Shown piece after piece: positions 57,548-64,000 of a DNA stretch of 64,000 bases. Source of the stretch: Akkermansia muciniphila. Lineage in GTDB: Bacteria; Verrucomicrobiota; Verrucomicrobiia; Verrucomicrobiales; Akkermansiaceae. The stretch is from contig NZ_CP156688.1 in NCBI RefSeq assembly GCF_040616545.1, positions 62,001-126,000 on the forward strand. Direction: 5' to 3'. A program made the position numbers and the translations under genes. The notes below the pieces were generated by a model. It searched no databases. It was not told the DNA's origin and was given only the letters and a program-made list of their open reading frames with translations. How positions within the stretch are numbered: position 1 is the stretch's first letter; each line of letters opens with the position of its first letter.

Positions 57548-59023
57548 ATGAAGAAGGAACTGAAACGACAGGGCAAGGCGAAGATTCCGGGAGCTCCCGT
57601 TCCCTATGACAGGACAACCATTCAGCCGGGAATCGTCCACATAGGAGTGGGCAATTTCCACCGCGCGCATGAAGAGTTTTACACGAACCAGCTTCTGGGC
57701 ATGGGCGGCCGTGATGAATGGGGGATTTCCGGTGTGGCCCTGCTGCCGCAGGACGAGCCCCTTTACAAGGCTCTGAAGAGCCAGGACGGCCTTTACACGC
57801 TGACGGTCTGCGGCCGCGACGGCAGGGACGAGTTTTATGAAATAGGCTCCCTGGTGGATCTGGCGTGGGGGCCTGAGGACCCCAAAAAGGTCATCGACAG
57901 GATTGCGGACCCCCGGACTAAAATCATCACCCTGACCATTACGGAAGGGGGGTACAATCTGGATAAGGAGACCGGAGAGTTCATGCTCGGCAGCAAGGAC
58001 GTGAAACATGACCTGGAACACCCGGATCATCCCCGTACGGTTTTCGGCTTCCTGGCCGCCGGATTGCGGAAAAGGCGGAAGGACGGCGCAGGCCCCGTAA
58101 CCGTTTTATCCTGTGACAACCTCCAGCATAACGGGGATACGGCCCGGAAGGCGTTTACTTCCTTTATCGAAGCCCAGGACCCCGAACTGGCGCAGTGGGT
58201 GAAGAAGAACGTGACGTTCCCCAACAGCATGGTGGACCGCATTACGCCCGCCGTCACGCCGGACGACGTCAAACGGCTGGACGCGCAGAGCGGCGTGGAA
58301 GACGCCGCCCCCGTCTATTCGGAGGATTTCATCCAGTGGGTGATTGAAGATGATTTCATTGCCGGGCGGCCGGACTGGGAAGCCGTGGGCGTTGAGTTTA
58401 CGGACGACGTTTCCGCTTATGAGAACATGAAGCTCAGCCTGCTGAACGCGTCCCACTCCCTGCTGTCCTACCCCGCCTTTCTAGCCGGGTACCGACGGGT
58501 GGACGAGGCGGTAGGGGATGAGCGGTTTGCCCGCTACCTGCGCCTTTTCATGGACCGGGACGCGGGCCCCTACGTTCCACCGCCGGGGAGCACGGATTTG
58601 GAGCTGTATAAGAAGACCCTGCTGGAACGCTTCGGCAACAAGGCGGTGAGCGACCAGATCAGCCGCTTGTGCTTTGACGGCGTTTCCAAGATTCCCGTGT
58701 ATGTGATGCCCGTTTTAACGAAGATGATCAGGGACGGCGCAGACCTGGAACGCCTGGCGTTTTTCGTAGCCGCCTACCGCCATTACCTGAAGCACGGGAA
58801 GGATGACCGGGGACAGGCTTACGAAGTGAACGAACCCTGGCTGACGAAAGAGGACCGGAAACTGATCGCCAGCGGCGACCCGCTGGATTTCCTTGCCCTG
58901 TCCCCCTTCCGGAGCACGGATTTGAAGGCGGCGGACAAGTTCGCCGGCCAGTATCTGGAGATGGTGGAGAAACTTGAACAAGACGGCGTCCTCCCCGTTC
59001 TGGAACAATTGGTTCTTCCGTAG
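57548..59023 (+). CDS. Mannitol dehydrogenase-family polyol/uronate oxidoreductase
   Basis: 491-residue long-chain dehydrogenase that interconverts a polyol and a ketose (mannitol/fructose) or reduces fructuronate. The N-terminal Rossmann part carries GIVHIGVGNFHRAHEEFYTN, and ITLTITEGGYNLD and SCDNLQHNGD are the family's central blocks. The catalytic lysine region is VTFPNSMVDRITPAVTPDD, and MKLSLLNASHSLLSYPAFLA lies in the C-terminal domain. The ATG at 57548 (KKELKRQG) is preferred over 57515. The fructokinase and MFS transporter neighbours favour mannitol 2-dehydrogenase. It is followed after 99 bp by the transporter gene. Confidence 0.88.
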   Translation: MKKELKRQGKAKIPGAPVPYDRTTIQPGIVHIGVGNFHRAHEEFYTNQLLGMGGRDEWGISGVALLPQDEPLYKALKSQDGLYTLTVCGRDGRDEFYEIGSLVDLAWGPEDPKKVIDRIADPRTKIITLTITEGGYNLDKETGEFMLGSKDVKHDLEHPDHPRTVFGFLAAGLRKRRKDGAGPVTVLSCDNLQHNGDTARKAFTSFIEAQDPELAQWVKKNVTFPNSMVDRITPAVTPDDVKRLDAQSGVEDAAPVYSEDFIQWVIEDDFIAGRPDWEAVGVEFTDDVSAYENMKLSLLNASHSLLSYPAFLAGYRRVDEAVGDERFARYLRLFMDRDAGPYVPPPGSTDLELYKKTLLERFGNKAVSDQISRLCFDGVSKIPVYVMPVLTKMIRDGADLERLAFFVAAYRHYLKHGKDDRGQAYEVNEPWLTKEDRKLIASGDPLDFLALSPFRSTDLKAADKFAGQYLEMVEKLEQDGVLPVLEQLVLP

Positions 59024-59122
59024 TCATACAATCCTTCATGCCGTCCGCACCCGGTTCCGGGCGGCATGAAGGAACCTTCCCGGCCTTTTCCTTTTTCTGC
59101 ATTTTCACCTCTCACCCTTTTC

Positions 59123-60451
59123 ATGGAAACACAACCGCGTTCACGCCTGGGCCCCTTCGTTGCCCTGACCTTCATTTATTTTCTCGTCGGGTTCCTGTCC
59201 ACCGTGAACGGCCAATTCCAGGGGCCTTTGCAAAGCGCCTTCCTGTCGGACGCCGGCACCCTGAAAAACACGTTCATCACCCTGATTCCCTTTTTCTTTT
59301 TCCTGGCATACCTGGTGAACGGGAACATCGCTTCCCGCTGGATCAACCGCTACGGCTACAAGACCACGCTGATACGGGGCCTTCTGTTCATGGTGCTCGG
59401 GCTGGCCGTCTTTTTCCTGTCCGCATGGTTCACCGTCCAGTTCGGGGACCTGCGCACGACAATCGCCGGGGCCAGCATCCCGTACGGCTATTTTATTTTC
59501 CTGGCGGGTTCCTATGCCATGGGCACCGCGGCCACGGTTTTGCAAGTCGTCATTAATCCCTACGTGACGTCCTATGAATTGAAGGGAACCCAGCCCGTCC
59601 AGCGTCTCAACATTGTGTGCGCCGTAAACTCCTTCGGAACGACGATCGCGCCGTTTTTCGTGACCGGCATCCTGTTTGCCGGGCTGCCCATGGAGAGCGT
59701 CCACGTGCGGCAGCTGATGCTTCCCCTGCTTGTCCTGGGCGTCCTGATTGCGCTGGTCACCCTGATGACGAAGCGGCTTTACCTGCCCAACATCCGGGAC
59801 ACCACGGCCGGAGAAGGTGAGAAGCTGGAACGCAGCATCTGGTCCTTCCGGCATTTGACGCTGGGAGTGATCGCCATTTTCTTTTATGTGGGCGCGGAGG
59901 TATCCGTGGGCATCAACGTGAACCTGCATGCCCTGGAACTCAGCAATTCGGATGAACCGCTGCTGTTCCTGGGTTCCAGCAACCTGGTGGTGTGGGGGGT
60001 GGACCTGGGCATTCCGGCCCTGCTGGCCTCCCTGTACTGGGGCGGCCTGATGGTGGGGCGCATCGTTTCCAGCTGGCTGAACCATATCTCCCCCCGCGTC
60101 CAGTTGACGGCGGCAACCTCCGCGGCGGCCATTCTGACGCTGGTGGCCATTTACACCCATAACCTGTGGGTGCTGGTTTCCGTAGGATTGTTCCATTCCG
60201 TCATGTGGGGCTGTATTTTCACGCTCGCCACCGTGGGATTGAAAAAATATACCGCCAAGGCTTCCGGCATTTTCATGATGGGCGTGTTCGGCGGCGCCGT
60301 TTTCCCCTTCCTCCAGGGAGCTCTGACGGACGCGCTGGGAAGCTGGCGCTGGTCATGGATGCTTGTCTTCCTCTGTGAACTGGTCATGCTTGCCTACGCC
60401 CTTGCAGGTTCCCGAGTCAGGAAAGAGGACTTGCTGGAAGGAACGGACTGA
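59123..60451 (+). CDS. Sugar:H+ symporter of the FucP/FHS type (MFS)
   Basis: 442 residues with about twelve membrane helices. The start FVALTFIYFLVGFLSTVNGQ and QFQGPLQSAFL match the fucose/glucose-galactose permease family. YGYFIFLAGSYAMGTAATVL, VVINPYVTSY and LNIVCAVNSFGTTIAPFFV are typical FHS blocks, with SVGLFHSVMWGCIFTLATVG in the C-terminal half. Context points to mannitol or fructose uptake, but fucose cannot be excluded in a mucin degrader. The ATG at 59123 is chosen over 59066 because the first helix follows at once. Confidence 0.85.
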   Translation: METQPRSRLGPFVALTFIYFLVGFLSTVNGQFQGPLQSAFLSDAGTLKNTFITLIPFFFFLAYLVNGNIASRWINRYGYKTTLIRGLLFMVLGLAVFFLSAWFTVQFGDLRTTIAGASIPYGYFIFLAGSYAMGTAATVLQVVINPYVTSYELKGTQPVQRLNIVCAVNSFGTTIAPFFVTGILFAGLPMESVHVRQLMLPLLVLGVLIALVTLMTKRLYLPNIRDTTAGEGEKLERSIWSFRHLTLGVIAIFFYVGAEVSVGINVNLHALELSNSDEPLLFLGSSNLVVWGVDLGIPALLASLYWGGLMVGRIVSSWLNHISPRVQLTAATSAAAILTLVAIYTHNLWVLVSVGLFHSVMWGCIFTLATVGLKKYTAKASGIFMMGVFGGAVFPFLQGALTDALGSWRWSWMLVFLCELVMLAYALAGSRVRKEDLLEGTD

Positions 60452-60595
60452 TTCCTTTTCCGGGGAGAAGCCGGGTCCGGTGGAACAGCCCGTCCCATGT
60501 TCCGGAAAGTTGATTTTCCATCTGGGAAAACCATCATGTTCTCCGCCTCTTCTTCATGGAATGATGCGCCCTCAACCATTTCATTAAGAAGAATC

Positions 60596-61210
60596 ATGAA
60601 AACAATAAAATCATTCAGCCAGGGGCAGTTAATCAGCCAGACAGGGAATATTTATCCTTCCGGAATATGTCTGGGCCTGGTCACTTATTGGCTCATTGCA
60701 TGCCATCGTCATGAAGAAAATCAATTCTGGGCCGATATTGAACACAGCATCAGTCCGCCCCGCAATCAGCCCATTTCAAAAGCTCCCCTTATTTATGGAG
60801 AGGGATACGCGGCAAAAGCCTCCGTTTTCCATGAACAAAACGACATGGCGGATGTCATTGTCCGTAGCCGTGAAAAAATGGCTATTGAAGGGGGAATGCG
60901 GATGCTGCATAACGAGATGGTTCCAGTAAACTTCTTCCAAAATAATTTTATGGATTACGCTATTTCCAAGATTTTACAACAGGACGTCACCTACACGATT
61001 TTAGCCATTCGAGGAGCCGAACCTAATGGACATGCCATCGGCATTCACAACGAAAAGGGAAAGGTGCACATTTTTGACCCCAACTTCTTCGTTCTGGAGT
61101 GCGGCAGCAAGACCGATCTGCCAGGAGAACTCAAAGAGGCGTTCCTGACCATTGATCATTGTTACCAAGGCCGGTTTAATAAAAGCTTTCACCTGGATGC
61201 TTTTTATTAA
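60596..61210 (+). CDS. C58-type (YopT/AvrPphB-like) cysteine protease
   Basis: 204 residues from the ATG at 60596. A catalytic triad of clan CA type is visible: Cys25 in PSGICLGLVTYWL, His146 in GHAIGIHNEKG and Asp161 in VHIFDPNFF. The spacing (121 and 15 residues) is close to YopT and AvrPphB. The glycine before the Cys, the GHAIG block and FDPN are the family signatures. C58 enzymes are usually secreted effectors that cleave host proteins. No signal peptide is seen, so how it would leave the cell is unknown. The composition is more AT-rich than its neighbours. An unrelated papain-like fold is the main alternative. Confidence 0.72.
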   Translation: MKTIKSFSQGQLISQTGNIYPSGICLGLVTYWLIACHRHEENQFWADIEHSISPPRNQPISKAPLIYGEGYAAKASVFHEQNDMADVIVRSREKMAIEGGMRMLHNEMVPVNFFQNNFMDYAISKILQQDVTYTILAIRGAEPNGHAIGIHNEKGKVHIFDPNFFVLECGSKTDLPGELKEAFLTIDHCYQGRFNKSFHLDAFY

Positions 61211-61273
61211 GGAAAAACTGCCGCCCATTCCCGGGATAGGTCCTCCGCAGCAGGAGAAAAATTCCTGACGGTA

Positions 61274-61312
61274 ATCCCTCTCAACTTCCATGAGAAGTTG
61301 AGAGGGATTTTC
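61274..61312 (+). terminator. Terminator of the C58 protease gene
   Basis: A 15-bp perfect stem, ATCCCTCTCAACTTC and its complement (61274-61288 / 61294-61308), 5-nt loop, followed by TTTCC. Confidence 0.85.
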
Positions 61313-61446
61313 CTTTCCATAACCGGCAAGTCTTCATCTCAACCTTCCTGCCTCATCGGCGCGAAACCATGTCCCGGAACTGGCGGCAACCAGGTTTATT
61401 TCGCATTTTTCTTCATGATTTCCCTCCCATCCTGTAACATGCGCCC

Positions 61447-61989
61447 ATGCAAGAGAGAAGCAGCGGCTTTCAATGGCCCGCCCAGTGGACCCCCGATATT
61501 CTCGCCACCCTGATGTTTGTGGTGCAGGACGGAAGGATTCTCCTGATACGCAAGAAGAGGGGGATTGGCGCGGGGAAGGTCAACGGTCCCGGCGGAAAGT
61601 TTGAGGCGGGGGAAACGGCCCTCCAGTGCGTGCTGCGGGAGGTCCGTGAGGAACTCTGCATTGACATTGCGGACGCCCGGGAAATGGGCGTGCTGAATTT
61701 TTCCTTCACGTGCGGCACCATTCCGGAAATCCGCTGCCATGTGTTCATGGCTTCTTCCTTCCATGGCGCTCCATCGGAAACCCCGGAAGCAGAGCCTTTC
61801 TGGTGCCCGGTGGACGAGATTCCCTACGATCTCATGTGGCAGGACGACCGGTTCTGGCTTCCCGCCATGCTGGACGGGAAACAGTTTGAGGCGTTTTTCA
61901 CGTTTGAAGGTGACCGGATGCTGGAATTCTGCCTGACCACCGGGGACTGCTCCGGCAAGGAAACACAGGCTTCCACCCCTTCCGTCTGA
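61447..61989 (+). CDS. NUDIX hydrolase (MutT-like)
   Basis: 180 residues. The Nudix box is complete: GGKFEAGETALQCVLREVRE followed by ELCI (GX5EX7REUXEEXGU pattern, the final G replaced by I-D). It is preceded by ILLIRKKRGIGAGKVNGPGG, resembling 8-oxo-dGTP-cleaning MTH1-type enzymes. The C-terminal LPAMLDGKQFEAFFTFEGDR also recalls MTH1 (the DGxxF..F pattern). Sanitation of oxidised nucleotides is therefore likely, but the substrate is not proven. Cytoplasmic and monocistronic. Confidence 0.88.
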   Translation: MQERSSGFQWPAQWTPDILATLMFVVQDGRILLIRKKRGIGAGKVNGPGGKFEAGETALQCVLREVREELCIDIADAREMGVLNFSFTCGTIPEIRCHVFMASSFHGAPSETPEAEPFWCPVDEIPYDLMWQDDRFWLPAMLDGKQFEAFFTFEGDRMLEFCLTTGDCSGKETQASTPSV

Positions 61990-62045
61990 GCCATCCGGGG
62001 AGAAGCCGCACGTGTCCATCCGGCTTCCCCCGGAAGCCTCCGTGT

Positions 62046-63212
62046 TCAGAAGGAGAGGGAGACGCCCAGAGCGGCCTGATGCTCCAGAAGGGATTCCCTG
62101 AAATGCGCCTGGTAGGAGGCGAAGACGGAGCATCTGTCATTGAAGACCATCCTGGAGAGCAGTTTGACCTTGAATGACTGCTTTCCGGGAGAATAGCCCT
62201 TCCCCTTATACCGGGATTCCCGGTATTCATCCCCTTCCCACCAGCCGTCGCGGAACGTGTAATGGGGATCGTTTCTGTAGACGTCCGGGCAGTAGCTCCC
62301 GGACAGGGCATTGATCCATATGGTGTTTCCGGACAAACGGAGGACGTGTTCCAGCGTCACCCCCATCGCCAGGGACACATTGTCAAACGTTCCCCGGTTG
62401 TCCCGCCTCTGGTTGTAATCATCATCGTCATCCCAGCCATCATCCCAATCGTCGTCATCCCACCAGCAATCCCCCCACCAGGAGGAATCGCCGCAATCGC
62501 CCCGGTCATCCCTTTTCACCTTGTTGGCTCCATGCACATACGTCACTCCCATAAAGGGGGTAACGCTGAAGGAGTCCGTCACCTGATAGCGCCAGGAGGC
62601 GGAAAGACCCGCCTGGAACGTTTCCGAGTCCCACCTGGAGGCGTTTCCCCACGCATCGTTGTGGCGGCATTTGTTTTCCGTACTGCCGAAGGCCGCATTC
62701 GCGGCAAGAAGCAGGCTGGACCGCGGCCCCGTTTCCCGGAAGTAGGCGCCGTACAGGTTGGCCATCCACGCAGACTGCCGGAAGCGGTCCCCCTCGATGG
62801 GGCCGTCCGGATAGTCCGGCATTTCCTGAATGTTCTGGTGCCCGAACAATTGCCCGAACGCCAGCCCCAGCATGGAACCGGATTTTTCTCCATACGCGCC
62901 ATAGTCATATCCCAGCGCGTAGCCGGCGGCGGTGTAGTCAAAAGAAGGCTGATTGTTCCGGACGCCGCCATCGCCAAAGCTGCCCAGCGCGCCCGCCCAC
63001 AGGTTGGAAGGCCCTTTCTGCTGAAAACGGGAGATATTTATCTGGGCTGAGGAGGCTTCCACCAGCGTCTGCACATAGGCCGCGGACACCCACATGGAGT
63101 CCAGCGTGGTTTCCGGACCGCTTTCCGGGAACTGGTTCCAGGATTCGGCGCGCACGGCAGGAAGGCATCCTGCCAGGGCCAGGCTCCATAAGGAGATACG
63201 GGATAGTTTCAT
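62046..63212 (-). CDS. Autotransporter-type outer-membrane barrel protein with Asp/Trp-rich segment
   Basis: 388 residues with a signal peptide (MKLSRISLWSLALAGCLPAV, cleavage near RAE). About 300 residues alternate as beta-strands in the style of an autotransporter barrel: SNLWAGALGSFGDGG, YDYTAAGYALGYDYG (read as SFDYTAAGYALGYDYGAYGE) and FSVTPFMGVTYVHG. The end ALGVSLSF is the outer-membrane C-terminal signature. There is no passenger domain. A peculiar segment at about residues 235-265 (WWGDCWWDDDDWDDGWDDDD) is almost only Asp and Trp and would form a surface loop. The function is unknown. The start is at the signal-peptide ATG 63212. Confidence 0.78.
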   Translation of the reverse strand: MKLSRISLWSLALAGCLPAVRAESWNQFPESGPETTLDSMWVSAAYVQTLVEASSAQINISRFQQKGPSNLWAGALGSFGDGGVRNNQPSFDYTAAGYALGYDYGAYGEKSGSMLGLAFGQLFGHQNIQEMPDYPDGPIEGDRFRQSAWMANLYGAYFRETGPRSSLLLAANAAFGSTENKCRHNDAWGNASRWDSETFQAGLSASWRYQVTDSFSVTPFMGVTYVHGANKVKRDDRGDCGDSSWWGDCWWDDDDWDDGWDDDDDYNQRRDNRGTFDNVSLAMGVTLEHVLRLSGNTIWINALSGSYCPDVYRNDPHYTFRDGWWEGDEYRESRYKGKGYSPGKQSFKVKLLSRMVFNDRCSVFASYQAHFRESLLEHQAALGVSLSF

Positions 63213-63614
63213 GGTCGGGTATGATGGGTTCAATGGCCGGAGGCTGGCTCCGACCTTCATTTTTCAAGCGCGCCCTGGCTCCCGTTTTGTGTATCAAATG
63301 TATTTCCCGGAGTCCGGGGAAGTCCTCCCTTCCCGTTCCCGCCTGTCCCAGGCGCATCCCGTACTGGTGCGGGTTTTTCATGTTTTCCCCGTTTTTTCTT
63401 TCAGGGCACGCCCCTCCCCGGGCAGCTCCCGTCTTCGCCGTCACCACGCGGTCAACGGAGGTTTTCCGCTTCTCCATTCCGTCCTCTCCCGGCCTTCAAT
63501 TTGTGTTCTTTAAGCTTTTCTTCACGGGCCAATAATGATAAAGGTGCGGGAGCAACCGTGTGATCCTTGATCGTTCACTTGCTGGCTATTTCAATTCATA
63601 TTCCATTATTCGAC
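63213..63614. other. Divergent intergenic region before kbl
   Basis: No supported ORF. GC-rich on the left and AT-rich on the right, presumably with promoters for the outer-membrane protein (minus) and kbl (plus). No clear consensus pair was chosen. Confidence 0.5.
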
Positions 63615-64000
63615 ATGTATACCCCTGAATTCAAAAACATCCTCACTTCCACCCTGGACGGACTGCGTGCGGAAGGTCTGTACAAGGAAGAACGTTTCAT
63701 CGCCTCCCAGCAGTATTCCCAGGTGACGCTGAAGGACGGGCGCTCCGTCATCAACATGTGCGCCAATAATTACCTGGGCCTGGCCAATAATCCGGAAGTG
63801 ATGGAGGCCGCCAAGAAAGCCATTGACGAATGGGGTTTCGGCATGGCTTCCGTCCGGTTCATCTGCGGCACGCAGACCCTGCACCGCCAGCTGGAGGAAC
63901 GTCTTTCCCGGTTCCTGGGCACGGAAGACACGATTCTGTTCCCCTCCTGCTTTGACGCCAACGGCGGCCTGTTTGAAGGCCTCCTGACCGCGGACGACGC
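63615..64000 (+). CDS. kbl: Glycine C-acetyltransferase (2-amino-3-ketobutyrate CoA ligase), 5' part
   Basis: PLP-dependent alpha-oxoamine synthase of threonine breakdown, making glycine and acetyl-CoA from 2-amino-3-ketobutyrate. The frame runs off the window after 128 codons. The N-terminus [20 protein letters not shown] is typical, and [20 protein letters not shown] and the block [20 protein letters not shown] with [13 protein letters not shown] are Kbl-specific. The rest, including the PLP lysine, lies outside the window. The ATG at 63615 has no clear Shine-Dalgarno. Confidence 0.92.
   Translation, partial: MYTPEFKNILTSTLDGLRAEGLYKEERFIASQQYSQVTLKDGRSVINMCANNYLGLANNPEVMEAAKKAIDEWGFGMASVRFICGTQTLHRQLEERLSRFLGTEDTILFPSCFDANGGLFEGLLTADD

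Overview
The window looks like the chromosome of a Gram-negative, mucin-associated Verrucomicrobiota, most likely Akkermansia (A. muciniphila or a close relative). The basis is a secreted family-84 N-acetylglucosaminidase, a PEP-CTERM protein, giant repeat-type autotransporters, a GT10 fucosyltransferase and a GC-rich, compact gene layout. The genus call is inference from content; no database search was possible. There is no prophage, integrase or transposase gene. Most of the window is housekeeping sequence, with AT-richer accessory islands at about 22.1-26.5 kb and 28.2-29.1 kb.

Layout. 0-6 kb: the 3' part of priA, dapF, an integral membrane protein, a small lipoprotein, tRNA-His, a menaquinone methyltransferase gene and a MATE exporter. 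5.9-22 kb: a CAU tRNA, then one 16-kb gene on the minus strand for a roughly 5,320-residue autotransporter. 22-26.5 kb: a decayed gene, a GT10 fucosyltransferase between two short direct repeats, and two related secreted proteins of unknown function. 26.7-28.2 kb: a short 2-isopropylmalate synthase gene preceded by a leucine-rich leader peptide. 28.2-29.1 kb: a compact locus with divergent promoters, described below. 29.1-40 kb: recJ, GH84, a DUF2339 membrane protein and a zinc-type ABC importer operon carrying an extra unknown gene. 40-44.4 kb: mcsA-mcsB-clpC. 44.9-50 kb: PEP-CTERM protein, rhodanese, FAH-family enzyme, full-length leuA and a secreted SMP-30-like propeller. 50-56 kb: yqeY-ispD-epimerase operon, trpS, uspA, then ymdB-tcdA-lipoprotein. 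56-64 kb: tRNA-Leu(AAG), fructokinase / mannitol dehydrogenase / sugar transporter, a C58-type (YopT-like) cysteine protease, a NUDIX hydrolase, an outer-membrane barrel protein and the 5' part of kbl.

Most interesting locus. At 28.29-29.08 kb a minus-strand transcription unit (consensus promoter 28490-28518) carries one type I-C CRISPR repeat (28366-28396) and then a spacer-like stretch. The first 20 nt of that stretch match, at 16 positions, a site at 28541-28560 that has a type I-C PAM (TTC, 28538-28540) directly in front. Three of the four mismatches fall at positions 6, 12 and 18, the positions flipped out in Cascade R-loops. The full-length target overlaps the -35 box of a consensus plus-strand promoter (28566-28594). 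That promoter drives a short unit ending at a strong terminator (29043-29079). The unit holds an 80-codon ORF and a 19-codon minigene with a strong Shine-Dalgarno and two consecutive AUA codons. This is the architecture of a CreTA module (a CRISPR-regulated toxin-antitoxin), here with a type I-C style repeat. No cas genes lie in the window, so a Cascade encoded elsewhere is required.

Control features recur. Many promoters have TTGxxx -35 boxes and 16-17-bp spacers. Two promoters (28566 and 44829) have a spacer filled by a palindrome, as for a repressor. Several genes (trpS, mcsA, the zinc-binding protein gene) appear to be leaderless. Translational coupling through ATGA overlaps links menaquinone methyltransferase-MATE, the zinc operon, yqeY-ispD-epimerase and tcdA-lipoprotein.
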